From Mesotaenium endlicherianum (taxonomy: Eukaryota; Streptophyta; Zygnematophyceae; Zygnematales; Mesotaeniaceae), in assembly GCA_009602735.1 (NCBI GenBank), contig WELA01003606.1, forward strand, positions 745,057 to 809,056: a stretch of DNA of 64,000 bases, in the 5' to 3' direction. The translations under genes were made by a program, and so were the position numbers. Shown one piece after another: positions 21,347-31,494 of this stretch. The notes under the pieces were generated by a model. It was not told the origin of the DNA, did no database searches, and saw only the letters and a program-made list of their open reading frames with translations. Position 1 is the stretch's first letter, and every line of letters starts with the position of its first letter.

Positions 21347-23103
21347 TCAATTTTTCCTCTTTCTTGTTCTTGCAGGCTGCCTCCAATGGGTCTTTTGCTG
21401 CTTCTTGATGGTGGCAGGCTGCCTCCCTGAAGTCTTTGGGCTTCTTGTAGAGAGACTTGGGGCTGGTCCAAGATGGGGGTTGGCGGCATGGAAGCGCTTC
21501 AACTTTCTCCGAACTTTGTCAAGGTAGTGCGCCGCCACGCAACTATTCTCAGAATTTCGATATCCTTTCCACTTGATCAAGTATTGCTGCTGTCTCTTGA
21601 AATTTCTCGTAACCACTATATCTTCCACTTTGTACTCCAAATGATCATCCACTATTGTTGGGGCTGGTGGGGTTGTCACACGTCCTAGGAACTTGTTGTC
21701 AGGTCGCACATATGGCTTGAAGAGGGAAGCGTGAAATACGGGTTCGATGTGCATAGTCTGGGGAAGATCTAGCTTGAAAGCAACGGGGTTGACTTGCTGG
21801 ATAATCTTGAAGGGTTCCAAATACTTGGGACGAAATCGCTGTCGACAGGCCTGTTGTTCAAGGAAATATTCTTGGATGATAGTAACACGTTGTCACCCAC
21901 TATGTACGTAATTCCTCTCCTGGATCTGTTTGCCACTCTTGCTTGAGCATCTTGTGCGTGTTGTAAAGCTTTCTTGGCTGCTGCAAGGGCTGCTTCTAAT
22001 GTTTCCAAAATATTTGTGGCTCCAGGTACTTCATCATGGCCAGTGAAGCTCAGCGGCGTGGTTGGATGGAAGCCATAGTTGAGGAAGAATGGGGACTCTT
22101 GGGTAGAGGCCTGCGTCGTGTTGTTGTAGGCAAACTCTAGGGGGTTCAAGTATATGTCCCAATCTTGCTCTAGAGTAGACACGTAGGCCTTTAGTGAGGT
22201 CCTTAGGGTATGATTCTTACGCTCGTTTTGCCCATCTAATTGCGGGTGGTAGGCAGTGGACATATCCAGTGATGTACCCAAGTTCTTGAAGAGATTTTTC
22301 CAAAAATGGCTTGTGAATCTTGGATCTCTATCTGACACAATTCTTGATGGTAGTCCATGGAGTCGGAAGATGTTGTCAAAGATGAGTCTTGCAAGTTGTG
22401 GTGCTGTAGCCTTAGTCGTTGTGGGAATAAAATGAGCCATCTTGGTAAGTCTGTCCACCACCGTAAGTATTGCATTATGACCTCGAGGAGTCACGGGCTG
22501 GTCCACGATAAGGTCCATTGAGATGTCCGTCTATTGTCTTACAGGGATTGGTAGTGGTTGGAGGAGTCCTCTCGCCTTCTGCGATGATGGCTTGATTCTT
22601 TGGCATATGTCACAGTTCCTGCAGTACTCCTTGACTTGCTTAGACATGCCTGGCCAACAATAAGTCCTACGTGGTGACCAGTACCTTGCGTCCTTCACCG
22701 TAGCAGTGTCAAACCTTCAAGGCATGTATGATCGCCAATGCCTCTCGCTCCGTGGTTGTATAATTTTGCTCGGCTGGATTTAGCTTCCTTGACTCGTAGG
22801 CAATGGGCTGCAGTCCCTTGCCTTGGTCTTGAAGTAGGATTGCTCCAATTGCATAGGAAGATGCATCGGTGATGACGTGGAAGGGCCAATCTGGGTTTGG
22901 ACTTGGGAGTGTGAGCACCGGGGATGTCGTCAGTTTTTGCTTCAGTTGTTGGAATGCTCCCTCCTCTTTCTTGGTCCAAACATATGGCTTGTCCTTCTTG
23001 AGTAGATTCGTGAGAGGGGTTGCTATGTGCAAAAAGGTCTGGATGAATCTCCTGTACCAATTGGCAAATCCCATGAATGATTGGAGTTCTTTCTTGGTCG
23101 TGG
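21347..23103 (-). pseudogene. Element B pol 3' part: RNase H, integrase and chromodomain, broken
   Basis: Read on the minus strand, the C-terminal half of Pol is recognisable: RNase H ([19 protein letters not shown]) at 23074-22709, the integrase core at 22518-21769 and a chromodomain ([15 protein letters not shown]) before 21347. Relative to element A, 407 bp (A 12303-12709) are missing at the 22669/22670 junction. This removes the end of RNase H and the integrase zinc finger and shifts the frame. A TAG replaces the conserved Trp before TDISMDL, and a further frameshift separates integrase from the chromodomain. The product cannot be functional. Confidence 0.85.
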
Positions 23104-23108
23104 GGATT

Positions 23109-23821
23109 TGTAATGAATCAGTACATTGGTTAATATAATATTCATTTAATTATAACAGTTGAATAAGTTCAGCCTGCTGAACCCTAGTAAATAATCAGTC
23201 TGCTGGACTTTATATTTAATGTCAGTTTAATGACTCAGCCGAAAGCAGCAGGCTGAAGTCAACTTAAGTCAGCTTGCTCACACATTCTTTGACAGCCAGC
23301 TGACTTCCGTACTCGGTAGCAGCGAACTGCCTCGATATGCATCTAAGTGTGGTATGCTAGATGAATGGCCAGATGACATCCCTATGATGGATGGCGATAA
23401 TGGAAGATGGCGGTGGATTTGGTTAACCGAGGTCCTGCCAACGTGGTTAACTCCCGGGTAGGCGGTGCCATCGCACTGGCCGTTGAACAGTAAACTCATT
23501 CCATGCACATATGCTAGGCATTGCTCTCGAGTTCGGCATTTGGAAACGAGGCCAACTCTCTTGTACAGCATACTGAGAGAAATCTGAATCCAAGGCAAGA
23601 AGCCATTGATACGCAATGTCTTCTAATCTTGCTTATGTATGAGTTTACGGAGTGCATTATTGATGCTAGTTTACTCGCATTTGATTTACGAGTGTTGTCC
23701 ACTGCTGGTGTGTTGTCCTTTTGCCGTTTCATCAATTAACGAAAAATTCATAAAGATTACTTGCTGATATAAACATCTTTATTAGTTGTTAATCGCCTAT
23801 TTCGTAAGTCAATTCATTTCA
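23109..23821 (+). repeat. Element E 5' LTR
   Basis: 713 bp from TGTAATGAATCAG to ATTCATTTCA. It is followed at 23823 by TGGTATCGGAGCAG, an iMet-type primer site. The second half matches 28787-29090 at about 93% by eye. Confidence 0.85.
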
Positions 23822-23855
23822 ATGGTATCGGAGCAGTTATCACGGTCTTCTTTGT

Positions 23856-25453
23856 ATGGTAAGGACAAGGTCTCAAATTAGCAACTTTCGAGACATAGAA
23901 AACCAGGATAACGAGAATGTCAAAAACCAAGCGGAAAGCCATGTAGCGGGAACCCGTACCTATTCTGAAGTAGTGGCAGATACTGCAACTAGAGAGGCTG
24001 CAGGATGAGGCAGCTGCTATTGCCGCAGTTGCAACACAGCAAGTTGAGGAGCAGAGAGCCAGATTAGAAGCTGAACAATTAGCAAAGGCCGCTGAAGATA
24101 CAGAAAGGAGGGAAGGACAGTCAGCTGACGAGCGCACTGTTGAAGAACTTATGGCATCAAGGGCCAATGTTCTGAACCCACCTCCTGCTGTACAACTCAA
24201 TGTACCCCTAGGTCAAATACGTGACCGGCTGAATGCGGCAGGAATTGCTGCTGCAGGAGCGAGAGGGAGTATTGAGGACACTACTCAGCGAGTAGATGCT
24301 AATGCTGCTGCTGCATTTGCTAGACTACCACCCCAGACTGTAGACTTGGGAGCTTTGTTCGTTCAAATGCAGTCGCAAATGGCGACCATGTATCAGTCCC
24401 AACAGAAGGACAAAAGAATCATAATGTCTCTACTGCGGGACAGAGACCAATTGGGGTCTCAAACCACTAGTGGTGGTGGACGAGGGCCTAGTAAGCCCAA
24501 GCCGAAACCTCCCCAGGAATATGATCCTAAGGGAAACAGAAAATATTACCTGATCAAGTTTCTCGCGGATGTTGAGCAGTGGCTGGAGAACTACCCAAAA
24601 CTGCAAGATTACGAGAAGGTCAGGCACACGAGTGCGCTACTGAAAGGCAATGCCGCAGACTGGTGGCTTTATTGGAAAGGAGAGCGTAAGGCTCGGCAAC
24701 TCGGTGACCCTACGTGGGTAGAGTTTGTCGAGAAGTTGCATGAGAAGTTTGATGTCATCAACCAGCAGGAGAAAGCTAGCTATGCGATGATCTCCCTCAC
24801 ACTGAAGTAGACCACTTCAGTTGCTGAGTTTGCTCAAAAGTTCCAGGAGAACATGATGAAATAGCCAGACTTGCCTGAATGGTATAGGATAGCATACTTC
24901 AAATATGGCTTGAAATCCGAAGTCTCTGGTCATTTTGCTGAGAAGAAGTATGAGAAACTGGCTGACTTGATCCAGGATGCTGACGCCTGGGATCAGCAGC
25001 AGTTCAATCACAAGCGCCAGAGTAATGCTTTGGTGTCTAAGATTGTCAAAAACCCCACGGTTCCTACAATGCAATTGAAGGAGAGCAGGCTGAGGATGAT
25101 CAGGGTGATGGATATGAGTATGAGTGTAATGCCATACAGTCTAGAGGTAGAGGTGGTTTCCCTCGAGGCGGCTATGGAAGAGGTGGTGGTAGGACTCAGC
25201 CGAGACCAGCCTCAGCAAAATCGATTAGCTTCCATTGCCAGCAGCCAGGTCACTTCAGAGAGCACTTACCAGACAAGCACCTCCCAAAAGTCGAGAGAAA
25301 AGACCAGCCTTTAAAAGACAGCAACAGTCAAAAATCCAGTCTACTGACTGTGAGGATGCTAGAGATAGTGAGTCGTCACTAGCTGCCCTCGTAGCAGGTA
25401 CTATGGGTCCTGCTGAACTGGATTCACTATGCATGCTTGATAACCAGATATAG
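23856..25453 (+). pseudogene. Element E gag, with stops and frameshift
   Basis: The start MVRTRSQ is typical of Gypsy Gag. A coiled-coil-like Ala/Glu/Gln segment follows (about 23990-24150) and then the Gag core at 24151-25070 (WLENYPKLQ, ADWWLYWKGER, LPEWYRIAYFKYGL). In-frame TAG codons at 24808 and 24862 sit where Gln is expected, and a frameshift lies near 24000-24150. A zinc-knuckle-like segment near 25228-25275 has lost its last Cys. Not functional. Confidence 0.75.
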
Positions 25454-25483
25454 GAGACCATCAGCAATATAGACACCCAGAAA

Positions 25484-27301
25484 GTGCACCCTGTGGATGC
25501 TCTTGTTCCACCTGATGTCCAACATTTCTTTGCTAAGTCAGGAGGACAATGCGAAAGTCAAGAAAAGACAGTCCCCCCTATCCTACTGCATTGCATGATT
25601 GCAGGTAGGAAGGTGAGGGCATTTATTGACGGGGGGGCGTCCTATACTTTTATCCACAAGGACTTAGTTAAGCGGCTAAGGCTGCCTACTGTCACCCAAG
25701 GGAATAGAAAAATATTCCTTGGAGATGCCTCAAGTATCCCGGGAGGAGTTTTAACCAAGCCTATTCAGGTCCAGTTAGGTTCTGGCATTGCAGTTCTAAC
25801 TGAAACGCTTACATTTGAGGTACTCAACACTGGCTTTTATGATCTCGTGCTAGGCAAGTCCCCGCTTAATAGACATCAAGCTGAAGTGTGTTCGAGCAGA
25901 GGTACAGTTGAAGTGAGAGGAGCCAGTGATGGGCAGACTGACTTGGCACCCACCAGTGCTCTTCCTCTTGTCCTGTGTGGATGGCAAATGAAGGAAAAGA
26001 AGAGGCTTCCAGAAGGATGCAAGTTGCTGAATGCAATGGAGTTCGTCAAAAGCTGGAACCAGAAGGAAGATAGAATGTTCTGTCTGCTGCTAAGAGAGGT
26101 ACCTCCTCAACCTGAAGAAGTGGTTGAGAAAAAGGTAAGCCCTCCGGAGCACCCTACTGTTGCAAAAATTGTTGCTCAGTACACGGATGTGTTTAATATG
26201 CCTCCAGAACTACCCCCTAAGAGGGAAGTAGATCATAGGATTGATTTATTACCTGGGAGTTAGCCACCCTGGCAACGCACTTATGGCTTGTCTTATGGGG
26301 AGAGCGAGGAGTTGAAAACACAGATTGCAGAGCTAGAGGAAAATGGTTATATTTCTCCCAGTAAATCATCGTACGGCGCACCCATCCTCTTTGTTAAGAA
26401 AAAGGATGGCAGTATGCGGATGTGTGTGGATTACAGAGCCTTGAACAGAATTACAATGAGGAACAAGTATGCTTTACCCAGAATCGAGGACTTGCTCGAT
26501 ACCCTGTCTGGTGCTATGGTGTTCAGTAAGATAGATCTCAAGAGTGGTTATCATCAAATCAGAATTGCTGAGGGAGATGAATACAAGACTGCCTTCCGCA
26601 CACGTTATGGACACTATGAGTTCAACGTGATGCCATTTGGAGTGACAAATGCTCCTGCGACCTTCATGGGTGCTATGAATGACATTTTCAGGCCTTACTT
26701 GGATAAATTTGTGCAAGTTTTTGTGGATGATATTTTAATTTTCTCTAAAGATGAGACTCAGCTCGCTGAACACTTAAAGACAGTCATGGACACTCTGAGA
26801 AGAAATCAGTTATATGCTAAAATGAGCAAGTGTGATTTCTATAAGGAAAGTATTGAATTCTTAGGCCACGTTGTCAGTGTAGAGGGCATCAGTGTGGACC
26901 CTAAGAAAGTCCAGACCATAAGGGACTGGCCAGTACCACAGTCTGTCTCTGAAGTTAGATCCTTCCTCGGGTTGGCTAACTACTATAGGAGATTTATTGA
27001 GAATTATTCCACAAAGGCCAGTAAATTGACTGACCTTACTAAGAAAGACATCGGGTATGTGTGGGGGGAAGAGCAGCAGGCTGCCTTCCAGACCCTTAAA
27101 GATGCCCTTTGTTCTGCCCCAGTGCTAGCCGTGTATGACCCCAGCAAACCGGTGCAGGTGGTTACTGATGCCTCTGAGTTTGCCATGGGTGCTATTTTCT
27201 TGCAGCCTGCTGACAAAACCACAAAGGATGGTAAGGTACGGCAGGAGTGGCATCCTGTGTTGTACGAGTCTATCAATTCCTGGTATCTGGGGGGAAGATA
27301 G
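25484..27301 (+). pseudogene. Element E protease and reverse transcriptase, truncated in RNase H
   Basis: The protease part (25484-26263) has DGGASYTFIHKDLV, a retropepsin variant with DGG in place of the commoner DSG, and LPPKREVDHRIDLLPG before RT. A TAG at 26261 interrupts the frame. RT resumes in the same frame at 26288 with [18 protein letters not shown] and the [11 protein letters not shown] active site near 26725. RNase H begins ([15 protein letters not shown]) and is cut off at WHPVLYES near 27275, where unrelated sequence starts. No integrase zinc finger or DDE core follows. Confidence 0.85.
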
Positions 27302-28430
27302 GGTCATTAGGATGATCCCCATGGACGCGGACAGCTTTAAGGACTCTACACACCATAACAGGTTCAAGGCCATGTATAATGAGGTGGAGAGAAGGAGCTG
27401 GGAATTCTTGGCCAGGGAAACCAGTCAGCTGAACTTTGCAGGGCACTGGTACCCTTGTACTCTTAAAAGGACAGACCCTGCCTTTTTCCAAAAGCCCACC
27501 GATTGGCGATGGATGACCATCAACAACAGGGACCAGCAGAATGATAGGGCGACGGATGAAGATTTCCTAACAAAAAGGGGAACATAGTATTGCCCCCTCA
27601 CATTGCGGCTTGGGACCCAAGATTGGATGGAGTCAGAGACTGCATGAGCCAAGAAATGCAGGGGGAAAGAAGCAGGGCCCAAGAGTCATTCTCAAAAGGG
27701 AAGCACGCCTATGCCAAATGGGCAAACAAGCAGGGGGAAAAGGACCTGTATGCGGTCCGGACTCAACAGCCCCCACCAGCACCCAAAAGGAGAAGGTCAG
27801 TGGGATATTCTTTTTCTCGGGAAGAATTGGAGCAGCTGATAGAAGAGACCCCAGAAGTCTCAGAGGAACTCGGGGACGGAGAGGAGGAGGAGTCAAAGGA
27901 AGACGAGGAGGAAGGCGAGGAGGAGGACACTAGCCCCGCCGTGATCCTGACACCTGCCACATCCCCTGTAAGGGAGAAGACGGGGTTGGCCTTGCAACAA
28001 CTTGCTGAAGAGGAGGATATCACTTGGCTCGGAACTGCCAGAGGACAGAACCCATCTCCAGGCACGGAGACCCAGTCAGACAGGGCAGACAGGAGGGTTG
28101 CTAGAGAAATAGCCAGAGGCCTGCCGGCATCTCCCACGCAGAGAGGGCATGTACCCTTAGCTCATGTCATGCAACATCCTTCTGGGATGCCGGTATATGT
28201 ACCAGTCAGTTTCAGGGATGCCCAGGAGAAGGCTGCCTCCATTCAGTTTCAGACCGTGCAGGAGGAAACCGCACAGTTACTGCGTTCTCCGCCGGGTCCC
28301 TACCCGGAACCTCCCTCTCTGACAGGCTTCAAAAGGCCCCAAGACAGGAGGAGGACTGACTCCCCTGACCATAGGGCCCCAGGGGCATCTCCCTCCTAAG
28401 GGGCACAGCATGCTGGATGGGACTCCCATC
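27285..28430 (+). CDS. Unrecognised coding-like segment replacing integrase in element E
   Basis: Two open frames follow the broken RNase H. The first (within 27285-27587) is Trp/Phe-rich ([20 protein letters not shown], then [20 protein letters not shown]). The second, 27590-28399 (269 codons), begins with a basic/Gln region ([19 protein letters not shown]), continues with a strongly acidic stretch (about residues 75-115, mostly Glu) and ends in Pro-rich sequence. The two lie in different frames and may be one gene with a frameshift near 27587. I know no family for either. They lie on the same strand as pol inside the element borders, so they may be captured host sequence or a second mobile gene. 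Codon-like composition and length argue against chance for the second frame. Confidence 0.45.
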
Positions 28431-28728
28431 ATCCCAAATCGCCATCCATCATAGGGATGTCATCTGGCCATTCATCTAGCATACCACACTTAGATGCATA
28501 TCGAGGCAGTTCGTTGCTACCGAGTACAGAAGTCAGCTGGCTGTCAAAGAATGTGTCAGCAAGCTGACTTAAGTTGACTTCAGCCTGCTGCTTTTGGCTG
28601 AGTCATTAAATTGACATTAAATGTAAAGTCCAGCAAACTGATTGTTAACTAGGGTTCAGTAGGCTGAACTTATTTAACTGTTATATCTAAATGAATACTA
28701 TATCAACCAATATACTGATTCATTACAG
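28430..28728 (-). repeat. Inverted copy of the first half of the element E LTR
   Basis: This segment is the reverse complement of about 23109-23405, ending in CTGATTCATTACA. It lies just upstream of the direct second half of the LTR (28787-29090). An unrelated 58-bp linker (28729-28786) containing GTTGTCG-CCT-CGACAAC, a 7-bp hairpin stem, lies between. Confidence 0.8.
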
Positions 28729-28786
28729 TCCCTCCAACTTAACATGTTGTCGCCTCGACAACACTGACACAGGGTACCTAGGCTAG

Positions 28787-29090
28787 GCATTGCTCACGAG
28801 TTCGGCATTCGGAAACGAGGCCAACTCTCTTGTACAGCTTACTGAGAGAGATCTGAATCCAAGGCAAGAAGCCATTGATACGCACTGTCTTCTACCCTTG
28901 CTTATGTATGAGTTTACGGAGTGCATTATTGATGCTATTTTAATCGCATTTGATTTACGAGTGTTGTCCACTGCTAGTGTGTTGTCCTTTTGCCGTTTAA
29001 TCAATTAATGGAAAATCCATAAAGATTACTTGCTGATCTATAGATCTTTATTAATTGTTAATCGCCTATTTAGTAAGTCGATTCATTTCA
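28787..29090 (+). repeat. Element E 3' LTR, second half only
   Basis: Direct copy of 23516-23821, with about 20 differences by eye, ending at the element border ATTTCA. Confidence 0.85.
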
Positions 29091-29095
29091 GGGTT

Positions 29096-30540
29096 GGCCA
29101 TTCCTCCACCACCGTGGTCTTCTTGGGGTCCATCTTGATGCCATCAGCAATCACGTGGAGACCTAGGAACTCCACTTCTTGTTTGGCAAACTCGCACTTT
29201 GATTCCTTTGCAAATAGCTTGTTTTGCTTCAATACTTCCAGGACTTCTTTCAAGTGTCTCGCATGCTCTTCAAGGGTCTTGCAATACATAAGGATGTCAT
29301 CGATGAATACCACCACAAATCTGTCCAACATGGGCTAAAATATGTAGTTCATCATAGTCATGAAAGTTGCTGGCGCGTTGTCGAGAGTCCAAATGGCAGG
29401 ACCATGAACTCAAAATGTCCATATCTTGACCTGAATGCCGTTTTCTCTATATCAGGTTCCGCAATGCAAATCTGGTGGTAGCCGCTTCTCAAGTCCACCT
29501 TCGTGAAGTACTTGGCTCCAACCAGCCGGTCCATGAGCTCATCCATGCGCGGCAGCGGGTGTCGATTCTTGATGGTGATCTTGTTGAGGGCGCGATAGTC
29601 CACACACATCCTCAAGGTACCATCTTTCGTCTTGACAAATAGCACCGGGGCTCCAAATGGCGACTTGCTAGGTGGAATGAAGCCATGCTCCAGTAGCTCC
29701 TTGATTTGCTTCTTGACTTCGTCTAGCTCCGTGTATGACATTTTGAACGTAGGCCGAGAGATGGGCTTGCTTCCGGGCTCCAACTCTATCTTGTGGTCTA
29801 CGAATCTCTTGGGGGGTAGGCCCTTGGGCAATTCCGGGGAGAATACTTGTTTGTAGTCCTTCAAGACTTCTTGTATCTCCTTGGGAACGGGGCTGCCTTC
29901 TTGACTCTCGTTGTCTTTCTTGATGTCTTTTGGCGTGATCAAGGCCAAAAGAAGCTCGTGTCCCTTCCTCACAAGTCTCTTGAGTTGGAGGGCGGACAAT
30001 AGCATCTCGTGTGCCGGCTTCTTGATGTCTTGGGTCTGGATATTTTGGATTGCACGCAAAATACAAATTCTTGAAGAGATGTCATTCTTGATCTTGATTG
30101 TACCGTCTCTCCAATCAACTTAGGGGTTGTGCTTGGTCAACCAAAACGTTCCTAGGATGACGTCGTACTTGCCCAATTGCATGGGGGAGAATACTACTCT
30201 ATCCTTGAAGGACTTGATAGAGAGTGCCAAGGGGTACGTCTTCTTGGAAGGGGTAGTATAGGAGAATCCATCGGGCATCATAATCTCCTGGTCGTGGTCA
30301 AGAGTTCGCATGGTACTACCGTGCTTGGTGGCGAAATTTGCAGCGATGAAGTTGCCTTGAGCTCCGCTATCCACCAAGATGTGGACCTTCTCTTCTCCAA
30401 GGTAATCTCTCAAACTCATTGGGCTGGAACGTCGTCTCCAACGGGGATCTCCACCTCACTTGGCTTGTTGCCTTCTCGTGAAGTGGGTCTTGGGGTGGTA
30501 GGCTCCTGGCCTACCGGCGCTGTCCGTTTTTTGACAACTT
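29096..30540 (-). pseudogene. Element B pol 5' part: protease and reverse transcriptase, broken
   Basis: Read on the minus strand from 30540 to 29096: protease with [19 protein letters not shown], a TAA in place of Gln near 30120, RT with CVDYRALNK, a frameshift near 29385, a TAG in place of Gln at about 29336, and the FIDDILMYC version of the RT active site. It joins the RNase H part at 23103 across element E. The slippery heptamer is kept at 30526-30532. Confidence 0.85.
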
Positions 30541-30795
30541 TTTGGGGCATGAGAGTGCACGTTGGCCCTTTTCCTTGCAATAAAAGCATAGTCCAGCCGT
30601 CATGAGAGCTTCTTCTTCAGCCGGGGAGAGTCTTGCTTTCACTCCTTGCTGGTTTCTTGCATCATAAGTGTCATTGGAGGGTCTTCCACTCCTGGCAGCC
30701 GCGGGGTCCCTTTTCCATGGGTGTGGGTTCAGATTCGGATGTGGAAGGGGCTGCGTACACTCGCGTCGCCGGTACCTGTGAAGATGAAGGCACGG
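30511..30795 (-). pseudogene. Element B gag 3' part with damaged zinc knuckle
   Basis: It matches the end of element A Gag. The knuckle reads [14 protein letters not shown], in which the zinc-binding His is replaced by Gln. The upstream part of gag continues at 35452 after nested element D. Confidence 0.85.
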
Positions 30796-31494
30796 TGAAA
30801 GGGGGAAGGGTGCGGGGAGTGCGCGCACACACACTCACGCACCCTCACCGCGAGTGGAAGCGTGCACGAGGACCTTTCCTAGTTGCATACACAAGGTGGA
30901 GTGGCCTGGTGGTATGCCATCCTTGCAAGAGTTAGAGGGCTACATGAGAGAGGAGTGGAAAAAAACTCACTTTATTAAGAAAAGTCGTGTACAAGAAGGT
31001 TAGACTAGACAAACTAGACTAGACTCCCTCTACTTCTTTGTGCTTCCCATTTATGCTTTAACTCTAAGTGTCCTCTCTAGCAAAGTACCTCAAGAACCGT
31101 CTACTCCTTCCATGTAGGTGACCTTGCCTAGTTGGACAAGCTAGCACACTCACACGCACGCAATCACACTCTAGAATATTCTACTACACAATCCACTAAC
31201 TCCTCACGAAATTTCTAGAAATTCCACGATCACTTTGGCACTCTACATAGTTTCTGGAACCCTCATGTTTCAATGTCCTACTTTCTGGACTCCAATCGGA
31301 ATTGTCGTCACTGGACCTGTCCTTGTCACTAAATTGAACCTGTGACACTAAAAATCCACTAAAAACTCTCAAAATTCATAACTTTCTCAATACTTGTCCA
31401 AATGACTTGAAATAAAGGCCAAAGTTCTTCTAAAATTACACTCTATGCTTATAAAATGCTAGAAAGATACAAACTATACTTTGATAAGCTTACA
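30796..31494 (-). repeat. Element D 3' LTR
   Basis: 699 bp with TG...CA ends; partner of 34731-35451. Confidence 0.88.

Larger units (their letters stand above)
23104..29095 (+). mobile_element. Element E: decayed plus-strand Ty3/gypsy element nested in B, with a foreign 3' segment
   Basis: It starts TGTAATG at 23109, ends ATTTCA at 29090, and is flanked by GGATT (23104-23108) and GGGTT (29091-29095), a 5-bp duplication with one change that matches the intact pol sequence of element A. The order is 5' LTR, iMet primer site, gag, protease, RT and the start of RNase H; then integrase is absent and is replaced by about 1.1 kb of unrelated coding-like sequence (27285-28430). The 3' end carries an inverted half LTR and then the direct second half. 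Confidence 0.85.
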
